This document shows positions 43,538-51,919 of a DNA stretch of 64,000 nucleotides, one piece after another. A program made the translations under genes and the position numbers. The stretch is from Kiritimatiellia bacterium (GTDB lineage: Bacteria > Verrucomicrobiota > Kiritimatiellia > CAIQIC01 > JAGNIJ01). How positions within the stretch are numbered: the first letter of the stretch is position 1; every line of letters begins with the position of its first letter. The notes under the pieces were generated by a model. That model searched no databases. It was not told the DNA's origin and was given only the letters and a program-made list of their open reading frames with translations. The DNA lies in contig JAGNIJ010000002.1 of NCBI GenBank assembly GCA_018001225.1, positions 62,001-126,000 on the forward strand, in the 5' to 3' direction.

Positions 43538-44287
43538 TCAGGGCAGCAGCCCGGCTTCCCACCGCTCCGCCGCGGGCGCGGCGCGGCCTTCCAGCAGCGC
43601 GACGAACGTGAGCAGCGCCCGGCGCGCGTCGCCCAGCGGCCAGTAGAACGCGTCCCAGTTCTCGCTGTCCTCGCCGTCGTGGTTCGGGATGACGTGCTCG
43701 AAGGCGTAGGACTCCTTCAACTCCCTGTACGCGCTGCCCGCCCGCTTCTCGATGTTCTCCAGGTCGGGCAGCGCCAGCTCGCCCTTCTGCTTGCGCGTCC
43801 GGCGCAGCAGCTTTCGCCGCATGACGTCCGTGACGAAATCCGGCAGCGCCACGCGCCGCGCCGGGTCCTTGAGTTCCAGGATCTCCTCCCGAGCCAGCGG
43901 CGCGAGAAACACGCTCAACCTCCGTACGCCCGCCAGCGACGGGTGCGTCAGCAGCACGCGCCCGACGAACGGGTTGCCCTCGAAAAACGCGTCGCCGCGC
44001 TCCAACTGCTTCGCCAGCGCCTCCAGGTCCAGCGCCTGCAGGTCCCCGCGCACGTCGAGCACGGCGAACCGCGGATCGGCCCGCAGCGCCTCGACCTGCT
44101 CCCGGGGCCGGAAGTGGTAGTCCACGCCGTCCCGCTCGCCGGGCCGCGGCGCGCGGCTGTTGTACAGCACCAGCTTGCGCAGCCGCGCGTGCAGCTCGGG
44201 GTAGAGGCGGGCCAGGGCCTTGTCCAGCGGGCTCTTCCCCGCGCAGGACGGGCCGGACAGTATGACCAGGCGGCCGGGTGCGCTCAT
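43538..44287 (-). CDS. Guanylate-kinase-like P-loop protein
   Basis: 249 residues from the ATG at 44287, set by AAGGAG 9 nt upstream. The P-loop GPSCAGKS is at residues 11-18, and the GMP-binding type block KLVLYNSRAPRPGERDGVDY near 38 with YHFRP matches guanylate kinase. After that it departs from housekeeping Gmk: the insert GDLQALDLEALAKQLERGDA, the basic segment MRRKLLRRTRKQKGELALPD and the ending FEHVIPNHDGEDSENWDAFY are not those of the usual 200-residue enzyme. It may use another nucleotide or small molecule. It is convergent with the lipoprotein and divergent from the nuclease gene. Confidence 0.75.
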   Translation of the reverse strand: MSAPGRLVILSGPSCAGKSPLDKALARLYPELHARLRKLVLYNSRAPRPGERDGVDYHFRPREQVEALRADPRFAVLDVRGDLQALDLEALAKQLERGDAFFEGNPFVGRVLLTHPSLAGVRRLSVFLAPLAREEILELKDPARRVALPDFVTDVMRRKLLRRTRKQKGELALPDLENIEKRAGSAYRELKESYAFEHVIPNHDGEDSENWDAFYWPLGDARRALLTFVALLEGRAAPAAERWEAGLLP

Positions 44288-44350
44288 GCGGATCGTCTCC
44301 TTTTCGTCGGGTGGATGACATTGTGCCGGACCTGTGGTAAGAATCAACCC

Positions 44351-45172
44351 ATGACCTTCGGATGGCGACAGCGGCTCGCGGCGGCCCTCGCGGCGCTGGC
44401 CCTCCTCCCGCCCGGCGCCGGGGCGGCCAAGAAATGGCGCGTGATGGAGGAGTGCACCCTCATCGACAATCCCGCCAACGACGGCGACAGTTTCCACGTC
44501 CGCTGGAAAAACCGCCACTACATCTTCCGGCTCTACTTCGTGGACACGCCGGAATCGGAATGGAGCCTGCCCGAGCGGATCAAGGAACAGGCGGCCTACT
44601 TCGGCATTGACGAGGCGGCGACGGTTCAACTGGGCCGGGACGCGAAGAAGTTCACCGAGAAATTCCTCGCCGACGGGTTCTCCATCCAGACCATGCGCGA
44701 GGACGCGCGCGGCCGCAGCGACCGCGACCGCTTCTACGGCGTCGTCAAGAACAAGGCGGGCGAGGACCTGGCCGAGGCGCTCATCGCCAACGGCCTGGCC
44801 CGCATCCATGGCGTGGACAAGGACGTCCCCGAGGAGGTCCGCTCCTCGACCTTCAACCGCCGGCTCAAGGGGCTCGAGCTGCAGGCCAAGAACCAGAAGC
44901 TGGGCGGCTGGGCGCCGAACCTGACCCGCGTCGAGCAGCGCCTCGCCGGCCTCGCGGCGCCGGCCGACATAGTCGGGCAGACCGTGACCACCCCGCAGAC
45001 CGTCTCCGTATTCTCCCTCGAGGACGCCTCCCGCCAGCTCGGCATCCTCCAGCGCGGCGCCCAGGTCAAGGTGCTCGAGGCCCTGTCGCCCATCATGCTC
45101 AAGATCCAGATCACCACCGGCAGCGGCGCCGTCATCGAAGGCCAGTGCCGCCGCGCCGACCTGGGGATTTGA
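44351..45172 (+). CDS. Secreted staphylococcal-nuclease-like protein
   Basis: 273 residues. A signal peptide (LAAALAALALLPPGAGA) is followed by a thermonuclease fold at about 30-170. The active-site block RLYFVDTPESEW holds the catalytic Arg, Asp and Glu, and REDARGRSDRDRFYGVV the second arginine; GEDLAEALIANGLARIHG matches the helix that follows. Residues 190-273 form a small extra beta domain (VFSLEDASRQLGILQRGAQV and on) that may be SH3-like. The enzyme would cut nucleic acid in the periplasm or outside the cell in a calcium-dependent way. A possible hairpin (45189-45212) follows the stop. Confidence 0.88.
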   Translation: MTFGWRQRLAAALAALALLPPGAGAAKKWRVMEECTLIDNPANDGDSFHVRWKNRHYIFRLYFVDTPESEWSLPERIKEQAAYFGIDEAATVQLGRDAKKFTEKFLADGFSIQTMREDARGRSDRDRFYGVVKNKAGEDLAEALIANGLARIHGVDKDVPEEVRSSTFNRRLKGLELQAKNQKLGGWAPNLTRVEQRLAGLAAPADIVGQTVTTPQTVSVFSLEDASRQLGILQRGAQVKVLEALSPIMLKIQITTGSGAVIEGQCRRADLGI

Positions 45173-45188
45173 TCGGAGCGCGGTCGCA

Positions 45189-45212
45189 TCCCGATGCGCT
45201 TCGCGATCGGGA
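45189..45212. terminator. Hairpin after the nuclease gene
   Basis: TCCCGAT and ATCGGGA arms with an internal CGC/GCG extension, 16 nt after the stop. No T-run follows, so it may be a REP-like element and not a true terminator. Confidence 0.35.
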
Positions 45213-45243
45213 CTTGCCCGCGCACTCCGAAAAGGCTCGATAC

Positions 45244-45295
45244 TTTTTCCAATGTTTGGAAAAATGCCCCCCGGATTTTTCCAATCATTGGAAAA
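45244..45295. promoter_or_regulatory. Tandem TTTTTCCAA palindromes upstream of pheT
   Basis: Site A at 45244-45264 has arms TTTTTCCAA and TTGGAAAAA around TGT. Site B at 45276-45295 has TTTTTCCAA and TTGGAAAA around TCA. Centres are 32 bp apart, close to three helix turns, so two dimers could sit on the same face. The pair lies 15-66 bp before the pheT ATG, directly after a possible -10 (GATACT, 45239-45244). A repressor site pair is the simplest reading; the protein is unknown. Confidence 0.65.
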
Positions 45296-45309
45296 CAGGC
45301 AGGTGCGCC

Positions 45310-47715
45310 ATGCGATTGCCGATCAGTTGGTTGAAGGAATACGTCGAGTTCGAGGACACGCCGCGGGGGCTGGCCGACCGCCTGACCTTTTCCGGCACCG
45401 AGGTCGAGGGCCTCGAGATCTTCGGCTCGACCTACGACGGGATCGTCGTCGGCGAAATCCTGCGCGTGGACCGGCATCCCAACGCGGACAAGCTCACGCT
45501 CTGCGCGGTGAATACCGGCCGGGGCGAACTTACGGTGGTCTGCGGCGCGCCGAACGCGCGCGCCGGCATGAAGGTTCCGTTCGCCCCGGTCGGTGTGACG
45601 CTGCCCAACGGCATGAAGCTCAAGGCCGCGAAGATTCGCGGCGTCGAGTCGCACGGCATGCTCTGCGCCGAGGACGAGCTGGGCCTCTCCGAGGATCATA
45701 CCGGCTTGATGGAACTCGACGCGCGCTGGGCGCCGGGCACGCCGCTCTCCGAAGTCCTCGGCCCGCCGGAGGCCGTGCTGGAGCTTTCCGTCACGCCGAA
45801 CCGGCCGGATTGCTTGAGCGTACTCGGCATGGCCCGCGAGGTCGCGGCCCTGTACGGGAGTCGCGTGAAGTGGCCCGAGGTGCATTTCGTGGAGTCCGAT
45901 CCGGCGGTGGAACAGCTTGCGCGCGTGGAGGTTGAGGACGCCGACGGGTGCCCGCGCTACACGGCCCGCGTGATGACCGGCGTGAAGATCGGCCCATCGC
46001 CCGCCTGGATGAAGCGGCGCCTGGAACGGGCCGGCATCCGCGCGATCAGCAACGTCGTGGACATCACGAACTACGTCATGCTCGAGTGCGGCCAGCCGCT
46101 CCACGCGTTCGACCAGGAACTGCTGGAGGAGGGGCGGATCGTCGTCCGGCGCCTCCGCACGGGCGAGAAGCTCGCGACGCTGGACGGCATCGAGCGCGCG
46201 GTAACGCCGGACATGCTGGCGATCTGCGACGCGCGCCGGCCGGTCGCCCTGGCGGGCATCATGGGCGGCGCGGGCAGCGAGATCCGCGACGCGACGCACA
46301 CGGTCCTGCTCGAGAGCGCGTGCTTCCGGCCGCGGGACATCCGGCGCACGTCGAAGCGGCTCGGGCTCTCCACGGAATCGTCCTACCGCTTCGAGCGCGG
46401 GGTGGACATCGAGCGCACGGAATGGGCGAGCCGCCGCGCGGCGCAGCTGATGGCCGACCTCGCCGGCGCGACCGTCGCGCGCGGCGTGGTGGATGTCTTC
46501 GCGAAACAGCCCGAGCCGCGCCGGATCTTCTGCCGGTTCGACAAGGTCAACGCGCTGCTCGGCCTGAACGAGGGCGGCGAACGGATCCAGCAGGTCTTCG
46601 AGTCGCTCGCCCTGCCGGTAGAGAAGGCGGACGCGCAGGGCTGCACCGTGCGGGTACCGAGCTTCCGGCCGGACCTTGAGGTCGAGGTGGACCTGGCCGA
46701 GGAATTCGCGCGCATCCATGGGCTGGACCAGATCCCTTCGCCCGCGCCGCACGCGCAAATCGTTGAGGGGGCGAAGGATGCGGATTGGCAGGCGGTGGCC
46801 GCCTGCCGCGCGCACCTGGTGGGGCTCGGCTTGCGCGAGATACTGAATTACAGCTTCGTGTCGGCCCGGTTCCTGGACCTGTTCGATCCCGGCGACGCGG
46901 CGCGGAGGCTGGTGATCCCGAATCCCGTGAGCCAGGACCACGCGGTCATGCGGACGGCGCTGATCCCGCAGATGGTGGACACGCTGGGCCGCAACCTGGC
47001 GCGGCAGGTTGAGGAGGCGGCGCTCTTCGAGATCGGGCGGGTGTTCGGCGTGGGGCCGGACGGGCAGCCGTTCGAGGAGGACCGGCTCGCGATCGGGCTG
47101 ATGGGCCCGGCGGGGCGGACGGGGCTGGACCGCCGCCGGCCGGTGGAGCCGCAGGAAATGTATCTCTGGCTCAAGGGCGTCTGGGAAGAGTTGGCCGACG
47201 CGCAAAGCATCGAGTGGACGCTGTCCGCGGACAGCAGGTGCCCGTTCCTCGAGGCCGGCAGCGCCGCGGCGCTGTTCATCGGCGGCGAACCGGTCGGACG
47301 GATGGGCTTGGTGGACGCGAAGCAGCGGAGCGAGTGGCGCATGACGCAGCCGGTGGCGGTGCTCGAGGTGCGGCTGGCGCCGCTGCTCGGGCGCGCGCAC
47401 GTGACGCCCGCGTGCCGGCCGGTCCCGGCCTATCCCTCGGTACGGCGCGACGTGGCGCTGATCGTGGACGCGGCAATCCGGCACGAGGATGTGGTGGGGC
47501 TGATCCGGAAAGCGGCGCCGGCGGAGCTGGAAAACATCGAAATTTTTGATATATTTTCCGGTGGAAACATCGGCGCGGGCCGCCGAAGTCTCGCCTACGC
47601 ATTGACTTACCGGTCGGCCGCGCGGACCTTGACGGACGAGGAAGCCAACGGGTATCATGAAGCTATAAAGCAAGCGCTGAAGCGCGAGCTGAACGCGGAG
47701 ATCCGCGAAGGCTGA
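45310..47715 (+). CDS. pheT: Phenylalanyl-tRNA synthetase beta subunit
   Basis: 801 residues from the ATG at 45310, just after the twin palindromes. The beta chain pairs with PheS to charge tRNA-Phe and carries the editing site. The order is standard: MRLPISWLKEYVEF start, the tRNA-binding OB fold (VDRHPNADKLTLCAVNTG, VVCGAPNARAGMKVPFAPVG), SVTPNRPDCLSVLGMAREVA, B3/B4 editing domain (NVVDITNYVMLECGQPLHAF), B5 domain, the catalytic-like core (REILNYSFVS, NPVSQDHAVMRTALIPQMVD), and the C-terminal anticodon-binding domain (PSVRRDVALIVD, IFDIFSGGNIGAGRRSLAYA). pheS is not adjacent upstream, unlike in many bacteria. Confidence 0.97.
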   Translation: MRLPISWLKEYVEFEDTPRGLADRLTFSGTEVEGLEIFGSTYDGIVVGEILRVDRHPNADKLTLCAVNTGRGELTVVCGAPNARAGMKVPFAPVGVTLPNGMKLKAAKIRGVESHGMLCAEDELGLSEDHTGLMELDARWAPGTPLSEVLGPPEAVLELSVTPNRPDCLSVLGMAREVAALYGSRVKWPEVHFVESDPAVEQLARVEVEDADGCPRYTARVMTGVKIGPSPAWMKRRLERAGIRAISNVVDITNYVMLECGQPLHAFDQELLEEGRIVVRRLRTGEKLATLDGIERAVTPDMLAICDARRPVALAGIMGGAGSEIRDATHTVLLESACFRPRDIRRTSKRLGLSTESSYRFERGVDIERTEWASRRAAQLMADLAGATVARGVVDVFAKQPEPRRIFCRFDKVNALLGLNEGGERIQQVFESLALPVEKADAQGCTVRVPSFRPDLEVEVDLAEEFARIHGLDQIPSPAPHAQIVEGAKDADWQAVAACRAHLVGLGLREILNYSFVSARFLDLFDPGDAARRLVIPNPVSQDHAVMRTALIPQMVDTLGRNLARQVEEAALFEIGRVFGVGPDGQPFEEDRLAIGLMGPAGRTGLDRRRPVEPQEMYLWLKGVWEELADAQSIEWTLSADSRCPFLEAGSAAALFIGGEPVGRMGLVDAKQRSEWRMTQPVAVLEVRLAPLLGRAHVTPACRPVPAYPSVRRDVALIVDAAIRHEDVVGLIRKAAPAELENIEIFDIFSGGNIGAGRRSLAYALTYRSAARTLTDEEANGYHEAIKQALKRELNAEIREG

Positions 47716-47998
47716 ACGAAGAATTTGAACAAGGCAGAGTAGATTCCCATGATTCCGTCATGGAATGAAATAGTGTTCGTATTCGCAGGCGCGGGACTGC
47801 GGGCTGCTGTGAATCCAATGGACAGTTGGCAGCCCCTTCCGAAGTACGCGGAACCCGCGCGGCCCCGGAGGGCTTCGGCGCCCGGGGTTCGGCCGAGAGC
47901 GGGGCCGGGTCCGCGAGGACCGGCGCCCGGGCCGACCGCCGGATAGCCGGCGGCGTGTTCTTTGCCAAAGAAAAGGGATTTCCTCCGGGCCGCGGGGT
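47716..47998. other. Gap between pheT and 6S RNA, no gene seen
   Basis: A small hairpin at 47743-47766 (ATTCCcATGA against TCATGGAAT, no T-run) may slow transcription after pheT. 47805-47950 is very G+C rich with no convincing coding frame; zapA, which often lies here in other bacteria, was looked for and not found. A short palindrome TTCTTT/AAAGAA lies at 47959-47973. No clear 6S promoter was recognised. Confidence 0.4.
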
Positions 47999-48211
47999 CC
48001 GGGGGTAAAAAAATACCCTGCCTTGTTCGTGATCGGGCCGAATTCTCTGACCCAACATTAACCATCAGGGAGCTCGAAGTCCGGGCGGCGCCCACATGCC
48101 CCTGCTAAACCCGGGGGACTTGGAGACCGATCGGCGGAGCACCCACCTCGTTAAGCGAGGTTCAGAGATGAGCGCCCCAACGGCTATGGCGGGGTATTTT
48201 TTTACCCCCGG
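47999..48211 (+). ncRNA. ssrS: 6S RNA
   Basis: The transcript folds as the long rod typical of 6S RNA, which mimics an open promoter and binds sigma-70 RNA polymerase. The ends (47999-48022 and 48188-48211) form a 24-bp closing stem with one U-G pair. Inside, TCTCTGA (48044-48050) pairs with TCAGAGA (48162-48168). A hairpin ACCTCG-TTAAG-CGAGGT (48145-48161) sits on the 3' side of the bubble, as in E. coli. CTCGAAGTCC (48073-48082) pairs with GGACTTGGAG (48116-48125) below the apical region. The context also fits: the 5-formyl-THF cyclo-ligase gene, a classic 6S neighbour, is two genes downstream and rny follows. Exact ends are not known; the stem may reach past the mature RNA. Confidence 0.85.
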
Positions 48212-48220
48212 AGCGGATCG

Positions 48221-49564
48221 ATGGACGAGCTATTCGAGCAGGAGGAGAAACCGGAGCAGGCGAAGAAGCGGCCGCTGGCCGCGCGCATGCGCCCCCGGAC
48301 CCTCGACGAGGTGGTCGGGCAGGAGCACCTGCTCGGCCCCGGCAAGCTGCTCCGCCGCGCCATCGAGGCGGACCGGCTCGGAAGCCTGATCCTCTACGGC
48401 CCGCCCGGCTGCGGCAAGACCACGCTCGCGGAGGTCATCGCCCGGGTCACCCGCCGCAAGTTCGTCCGGACCAGCGGCGTGCTGGAGAACGTCGCCGGGC
48501 TGCGCGCGCACCTCGAGGCGGCCCGCAATCGCCGCGCGACCAGCGGCGTCGAGACCATCCTGTTCATCGACGAGATCCACCGCTTCAACAAGGCCCAGCA
48601 GGACGTGCTGCTGCCCTACGTCGAGGACGGCGCCGTGATCCTGGTCGGCGCCACAACGCACAATCCCTTTTTCTTCATCAACTCGCCGTTGACGTCCCGC
48701 TCGCAGATCTTCCAGCTCGAGGCCCTCGCGCCGGGCCAAGTCCGGGTGCTGCTCGACCGCGCGCTGGAGCGGGACGAGGCGCTGCGTGCGCTGCCGGCGA
48801 AGGCCGAGCCGGAGGCGCTCGACCACCTGGCGAAGGTCTGCGAGGGCGACGCGCGGCGCGCGCTCAACGCCTTGGAGATCGCCGCGCTCACGACGCCGAA
48901 GGGCCCGGACGGGAGCGTGCTCGTCACCCGCGACGCGGCCGCGGACTCGATCCAGAAGAAGGCCGTCGTCTACGACCACGACGAGGACGGCCACTACGAC
49001 ACGATCTCCGCGTTCATCAAGAGCGTGCGCGGCTCCGACCCCAACGCGGCGCTCTACTGGCTGGCGAAGATGATCTACGCGGGCGAGGATCCGCGGTTCA
49101 TCGCGCGGCGGTTGGTGATCCTGGCGTCGGAGGACATCGGCAACGCCGACCCGCGCGGGTTGACGGTCGCGACGTCGGCGCTGGAGGCCGTGGATTTCGT
49201 CGGGATGCCCGAGGCGCGGATCATCCTGGCCCAGGCGACGACGTACCTGGCGACGGCGCCCAAGAGCAACGCGTCGTACCTGGGCATCGAGGCGGCGATG
49301 GACGACGTTACGCACGACCGCGTCCTGCCGGTCCCGCGCCCGCTGCGCAGCACGGGGTCCAAGAAGGCCGCGAAGGAATTCGGGCACGCCGGCTATAAAT
49401 ACGCCCACAGCTTTGAGGGGCATTTCGTGGACCAGGAATACGCGCCGACGTCGAAGATTTACTACGCGCCGACGGAGCAGGGCTACGAGGAGACGATCAA
49501 GCGGAGGATCGAGCACTGGAACGAACAGCGCAAGAAGGCGCGCCGCGGGAAAAAGGCGGAATGA
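48221..49564 (+). CDS. rarA: Replication-associated recombination protein A (RarA/MgsA)
   Basis: A 447-residue AAA+ ATPase of the clamp-loader branch that acts at stalled forks and DNA ends. AARMRPRTLDEVVGQEHLLG opens the domain, Walker A is GPPGCGKTT (near 66), Walker B LFIDEIHRFNKAQQD, and sensor 1 VGATTHNPFF. SRSQIFQLEAL (arginine finger) and the C-terminal tetramerisation domain with GSDPNAALYWLAKMI, EDIGNADPRG and FGHAGYKYAHSFEGHF complete it. Its GGAG ribosome site (48210-48213) starts inside the 3' closing stem of the 6S RNA, so folding of that stem could affect its translation. The stop overlaps the next ATG. Confidence 0.96.
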   Translation: MDELFEQEEKPEQAKKRPLAARMRPRTLDEVVGQEHLLGPGKLLRRAIEADRLGSLILYGPPGCGKTTLAEVIARVTRRKFVRTSGVLENVAGLRAHLEAARNRRATSGVETILFIDEIHRFNKAQQDVLLPYVEDGAVILVGATTHNPFFFINSPLTSRSQIFQLEALAPGQVRVLLDRALERDEALRALPAKAEPEALDHLAKVCEGDARRALNALEIAALTTPKGPDGSVLVTRDAAADSIQKKAVVYDHDEDGHYDTISAFIKSVRGSDPNAALYWLAKMIYAGEDPRFIARRLVILASEDIGNADPRGLTVATSALEAVDFVGMPEARIILAQATTYLATAPKSNASYLGIEAAMDDVTHDRVLPVPRPLRSTGSKKAAKEFGHAGYKYAHSFEGHFVDQEYAPTSKIYYAPTEQGYEETIKRRIEHWNEQRKKARRGKKAE

Positions 49565-50172
49565 AGGAAATCCTTCGAAAGCGCATGCGCGCGCGCCGGG
49601 CCCGCTGGCCGGCGGCAAAGGTGCGCGCGGGAAGCGGCCGGGTTCGGCGGCGGCTGGCCTCGTGGCCGGTCTTCCGGGCGGCGCGGGTGATCGCCGCCTA
49701 CCGGGCGACGCCGGGCGAGGTGGAACTGGGTCCGCTCTTGCGCGCGGCCGCGCGGCGGGGCGCGCGGGTCTGTGTGCCGGTGTTCGACGGCGCGAAGGGC
49801 GCCTACGCGTGGGCTTGGTGGACGCCGGGCGCGGCGGAAAAGGCCGGGCGCTACGGCATCGCCGAGCCGGCCCGGCGTCGGGCGGCGGACCCGCGGAGGA
49901 TCGAGATGGTCCTGGTCCCGGGCCTGGCCTTCGACGCGAAGGGCCGGCGGCTGGGGCGCGGGGGCGGGCACTACGACCGCCTGTTGGCGCGCACGGCGGG
50001 CCTGCGCATCGGCGTGGCGTTTGAGGCGCAGCTCGTGCGCCGGGTGCCCCGCGCCCCGCACGACGTGAACATGGACGCCGTGGCGACGGACGAAGGGCTG
50101 TACGTGATGAATGAAATCCTGAAGCAAAAACCAAAAACCGCCGGCCGCCTTCTTCAAGCCGGCAGGAGCTGA
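49561..50172 (+). CDS. 5-formyltetrahydrofolate cyclo-ligase
   Basis: 203 residues. The enzyme uses ATP to turn 5-formyl-THF into 5,10-methenyl-THF (also known as YgfA, Fau or MTHFS). An N-terminal basic helix (LRKRMRARRARWPAAKVRAG) and VIAAYRATPGEVELGPLL lead to the family signature LGRGGGHYDRLLART near residue 138, preceded by MVLVPGLAFDAKGRRL for substrate and ATP binding. Length is normal. The ATG overlaps the rarA stop. Linkage to 6S RNA is widely conserved in Proteobacteria; here rarA lies between them. It may serve the folate C1 pool also used by GcvT. Confidence 0.93.
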   Translation: MKEILRKRMRARRARWPAAKVRAGSGRVRRRLASWPVFRAARVIAAYRATPGEVELGPLLRAAARRGARVCVPVFDGAKGAYAWAWWTPGAAEKAGRYGIAEPARRRAADPRRIEMVLVPGLAFDAKGRRLGRGGGHYDRLLARTAGLRIGVAFEAQLVRRVPRAPHDVNMDAVATDEGLYVMNEILKQKPKTAGRLLQAGRS

Positions 50173-50174
50173 AC

Positions 50175-51743
50175 ATGGAAGAACTGACAACCAACTGGTG
50201 GATGCCCACCGTCTTCGCGTTCCTGCTGATGGTCCTGGGCTTCTACACCCGGGCGCTGTTGGCCCGCGCCCACGCGCATACCATTGAGAAAAAAGCCGAG
50301 TTGACTCTCTTGCAGGCGAAGAAGGACGCCGAGGTCATCGCCCGCGAGGCGCAGATCCAGGCCCGGGACGAGGTCATCCGCGCCCGCGACGCGTTCGAAG
50401 CGGAGATCCGGTCGCGGCGGCAGGAGTTGATGGCGCTCGAGGAACGGATCGCCGCGCGCGAGGGGAACCTGGACCGCAAGCTGGGCGTGCTGGACAAGAA
50501 GGAACAGGCGCTCGACGACCGGATGGCCGAGATCGAGAAGGGCCGGGAGGCCGTGAAGGCCCGCGAGGCCGAGATCCAGGCCGTGGTGGACCGGGAGAAG
50601 GCCAAGCTGCAGGAGGTGGCCGGCCTTTCGCACGAGGAGGCCCGGCGGATCCTGCTGCAGAAGGTGGACGAGGAACTCCGCGCCGAGACGGGCGCCATGA
50701 TCCGGAAATACCAGGAGGAGGCCAAGGCGAACGCCGAGAAGGAGGCCCGCGAGATCATTACGACGGCCATCCAGCGCTACGCCTCCGAGCAGGTCGCCGA
50801 GGTCACGACCAGCACGCTGAACCTGCCGAACGACGAGATGAAGGGGCGGATCATCGGGCGCGAGGGCCGCAACATCCGGGCGCTCGAGGCCGCGACGGGC
50901 GTCAGCTTCCTGATCGACGACACGCCGGAGGTCGTCGTGATTTCGTCCTTCGATCCCCTGCGCCGGGAGGTGGCCAGGGTTTCCCTGGAGCGGCTGATGG
51001 CCGACGGCCGCATCCACCCGGCGCGGATCGAGGAGGTGGTCGCCAAGGTCCGCGAGGAGATGGACGAGGTCACGCGCAAGGCCGGCGAGGAGGCGATCTT
51101 CGAGCTGGGCCTGCAGGGGGTGGCGCCGGAGCTGGTCCGGACGCTCGGCCGGCTGAAGTTCAGGCATAGCTTCGCCCAGAACGTGCTGCGGCACTCGGTC
51201 GAGACCGCGCAGCTCATGGGCATGATGGCCGCCGACCTCGGGCTGGACCCCGTGGTCGCCAAGCGCGTCGGCCTGTTCCACGACATCGGCAAGGCGATCG
51301 ACCACCAGGTCGAGGGCAACCACGCGATCATCGGGGCCGACCTGCTCAAGCGGTGCGGCGAGTCGGCGGCGGTGGTCAACGCCGTGGCGGCGCACCACGG
51401 CGAGGTGGAGGCCGGCGGCAACACCTACGCGGTCCTCGCGACGGCGGCGGACGCCATCTCCGCCTCCCGTCCCGGGGCGCGCTCGGAGACGACGGCGATC
51501 TACCTCAAGCGGCTGGAGAAGCTCGAGGAGATCGCGAGCAGCTTCCGCGGCGTCGAGAAGAGCTACGCGATGCAGGCGGGCCGCGAGATCCGCGTGATCG
51601 TCGAGCCCGGCAAGATCGACGACAACGAGGCCATGCAGATGGCCCGCAACATCAGCAAGCAGATCGAGCAGGAGATGAAGTATCCCGGGCAGATCAAGGT
51701 CACCGTGATCCGCGAGACCCGGTGCGTGGAGTACGCCAAGTAA
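50175..51743 (+). CDS. rny: Ribonuclease Y
   Basis: A 522-residue membrane-bound endoribonuclease that starts decay of many mRNAs. One N-terminal membrane helix (TVFAFLLMVLGFYTRALL) anchors it. Residues 35-200 are a long Glu/Lys/Arg-rich coiled coil. A KH domain (MKGRIIGREGRNIRALEAAT) follows near 215. Then comes the HD domain with catalytic HD in GLFHDIGKAIDHQVEGNHAI near 375, and VAAHHGEVEA. The end EIRVIVEPGKIDDNEAMQMA and YPGQIKVTVIRET is standard. It starts at the ATG after AGGAG, 2 nt behind the cyclo-ligase stop, so it belongs to the same operon. The order rny then ymdB-type gene is conserved in many phyla. Confidence 0.97.
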   Translation: MEELTTNWWMPTVFAFLLMVLGFYTRALLARAHAHTIEKKAELTLLQAKKDAEVIAREAQIQARDEVIRARDAFEAEIRSRRQELMALEERIAAREGNLDRKLGVLDKKEQALDDRMAEIEKGREAVKAREAEIQAVVDREKAKLQEVAGLSHEEARRILLQKVDEELRAETGAMIRKYQEEAKANAEKEAREIITTAIQRYASEQVAEVTTSTLNLPNDEMKGRIIGREGRNIRALEAATGVSFLIDDTPEVVVISSFDPLRREVARVSLERLMADGRIHPARIEEVVAKVREEMDEVTRKAGEEAIFELGLQGVAPELVRTLGRLKFRHSFAQNVLRHSVETAQLMGMMAADLGLDPVVAKRVGLFHDIGKAIDHQVEGNHAIIGADLLKRCGESAAVVNAVAAHHGEVEAGGNTYAVLATAADAISASRPGARSETTAIYLKRLEKLEEIASSFRGVEKSYAMQAGREIRVIVEPGKIDDNEAMQMARNISKQIEQEMKYPGQIKVTVIRETRCVEYAK

Positions 51744-51745
51744 GG

Positions 51746-51902
51746 CAAATCCGAGATTCGAAGCACGAAATCCGAAACAAATTCAAATGGTTGAATTCCG
51801 AATGTTCAAAACAGGCCAGTGGAAAACGAAGGGTTCGCGCCGTTTCGGTCATGTGAAACTTCGGATTTGTTTCGGATTTCGATATTCGTATTTCGGATTT
51901 CG
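51746..51902. repeat. A+T-rich MITE-like inverted repeat
   Basis: An element of about 157 bp fills the gap between rny and the next gene. The left arm (51746-51786) and right arm (51860-51901) are complementary, sharing CGAAATCCGAAACAAAT and flanking copies of ATTCG/CGAAAT. The centre repeats TTCAAA/GTTCAAAAC motifs. It is far richer in A+T than its surroundings. Such CGAAATCCGAAAC-type elements recur between genes in PVC and related environmental genomes. The next ribosome site (AAGGAG) lies just beyond it. Confidence 0.65.
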
Positions 51903-51919
51903 TTGTTGAAGGAGATGCC

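Noticed and set aside
47716..47998. zapA, SRP RNA, RNase P RNA or tmRNA in the pheT-6S gap
   Set aside because: No coding frame fits ZapA, and none of the conserved cores of those RNAs was found.
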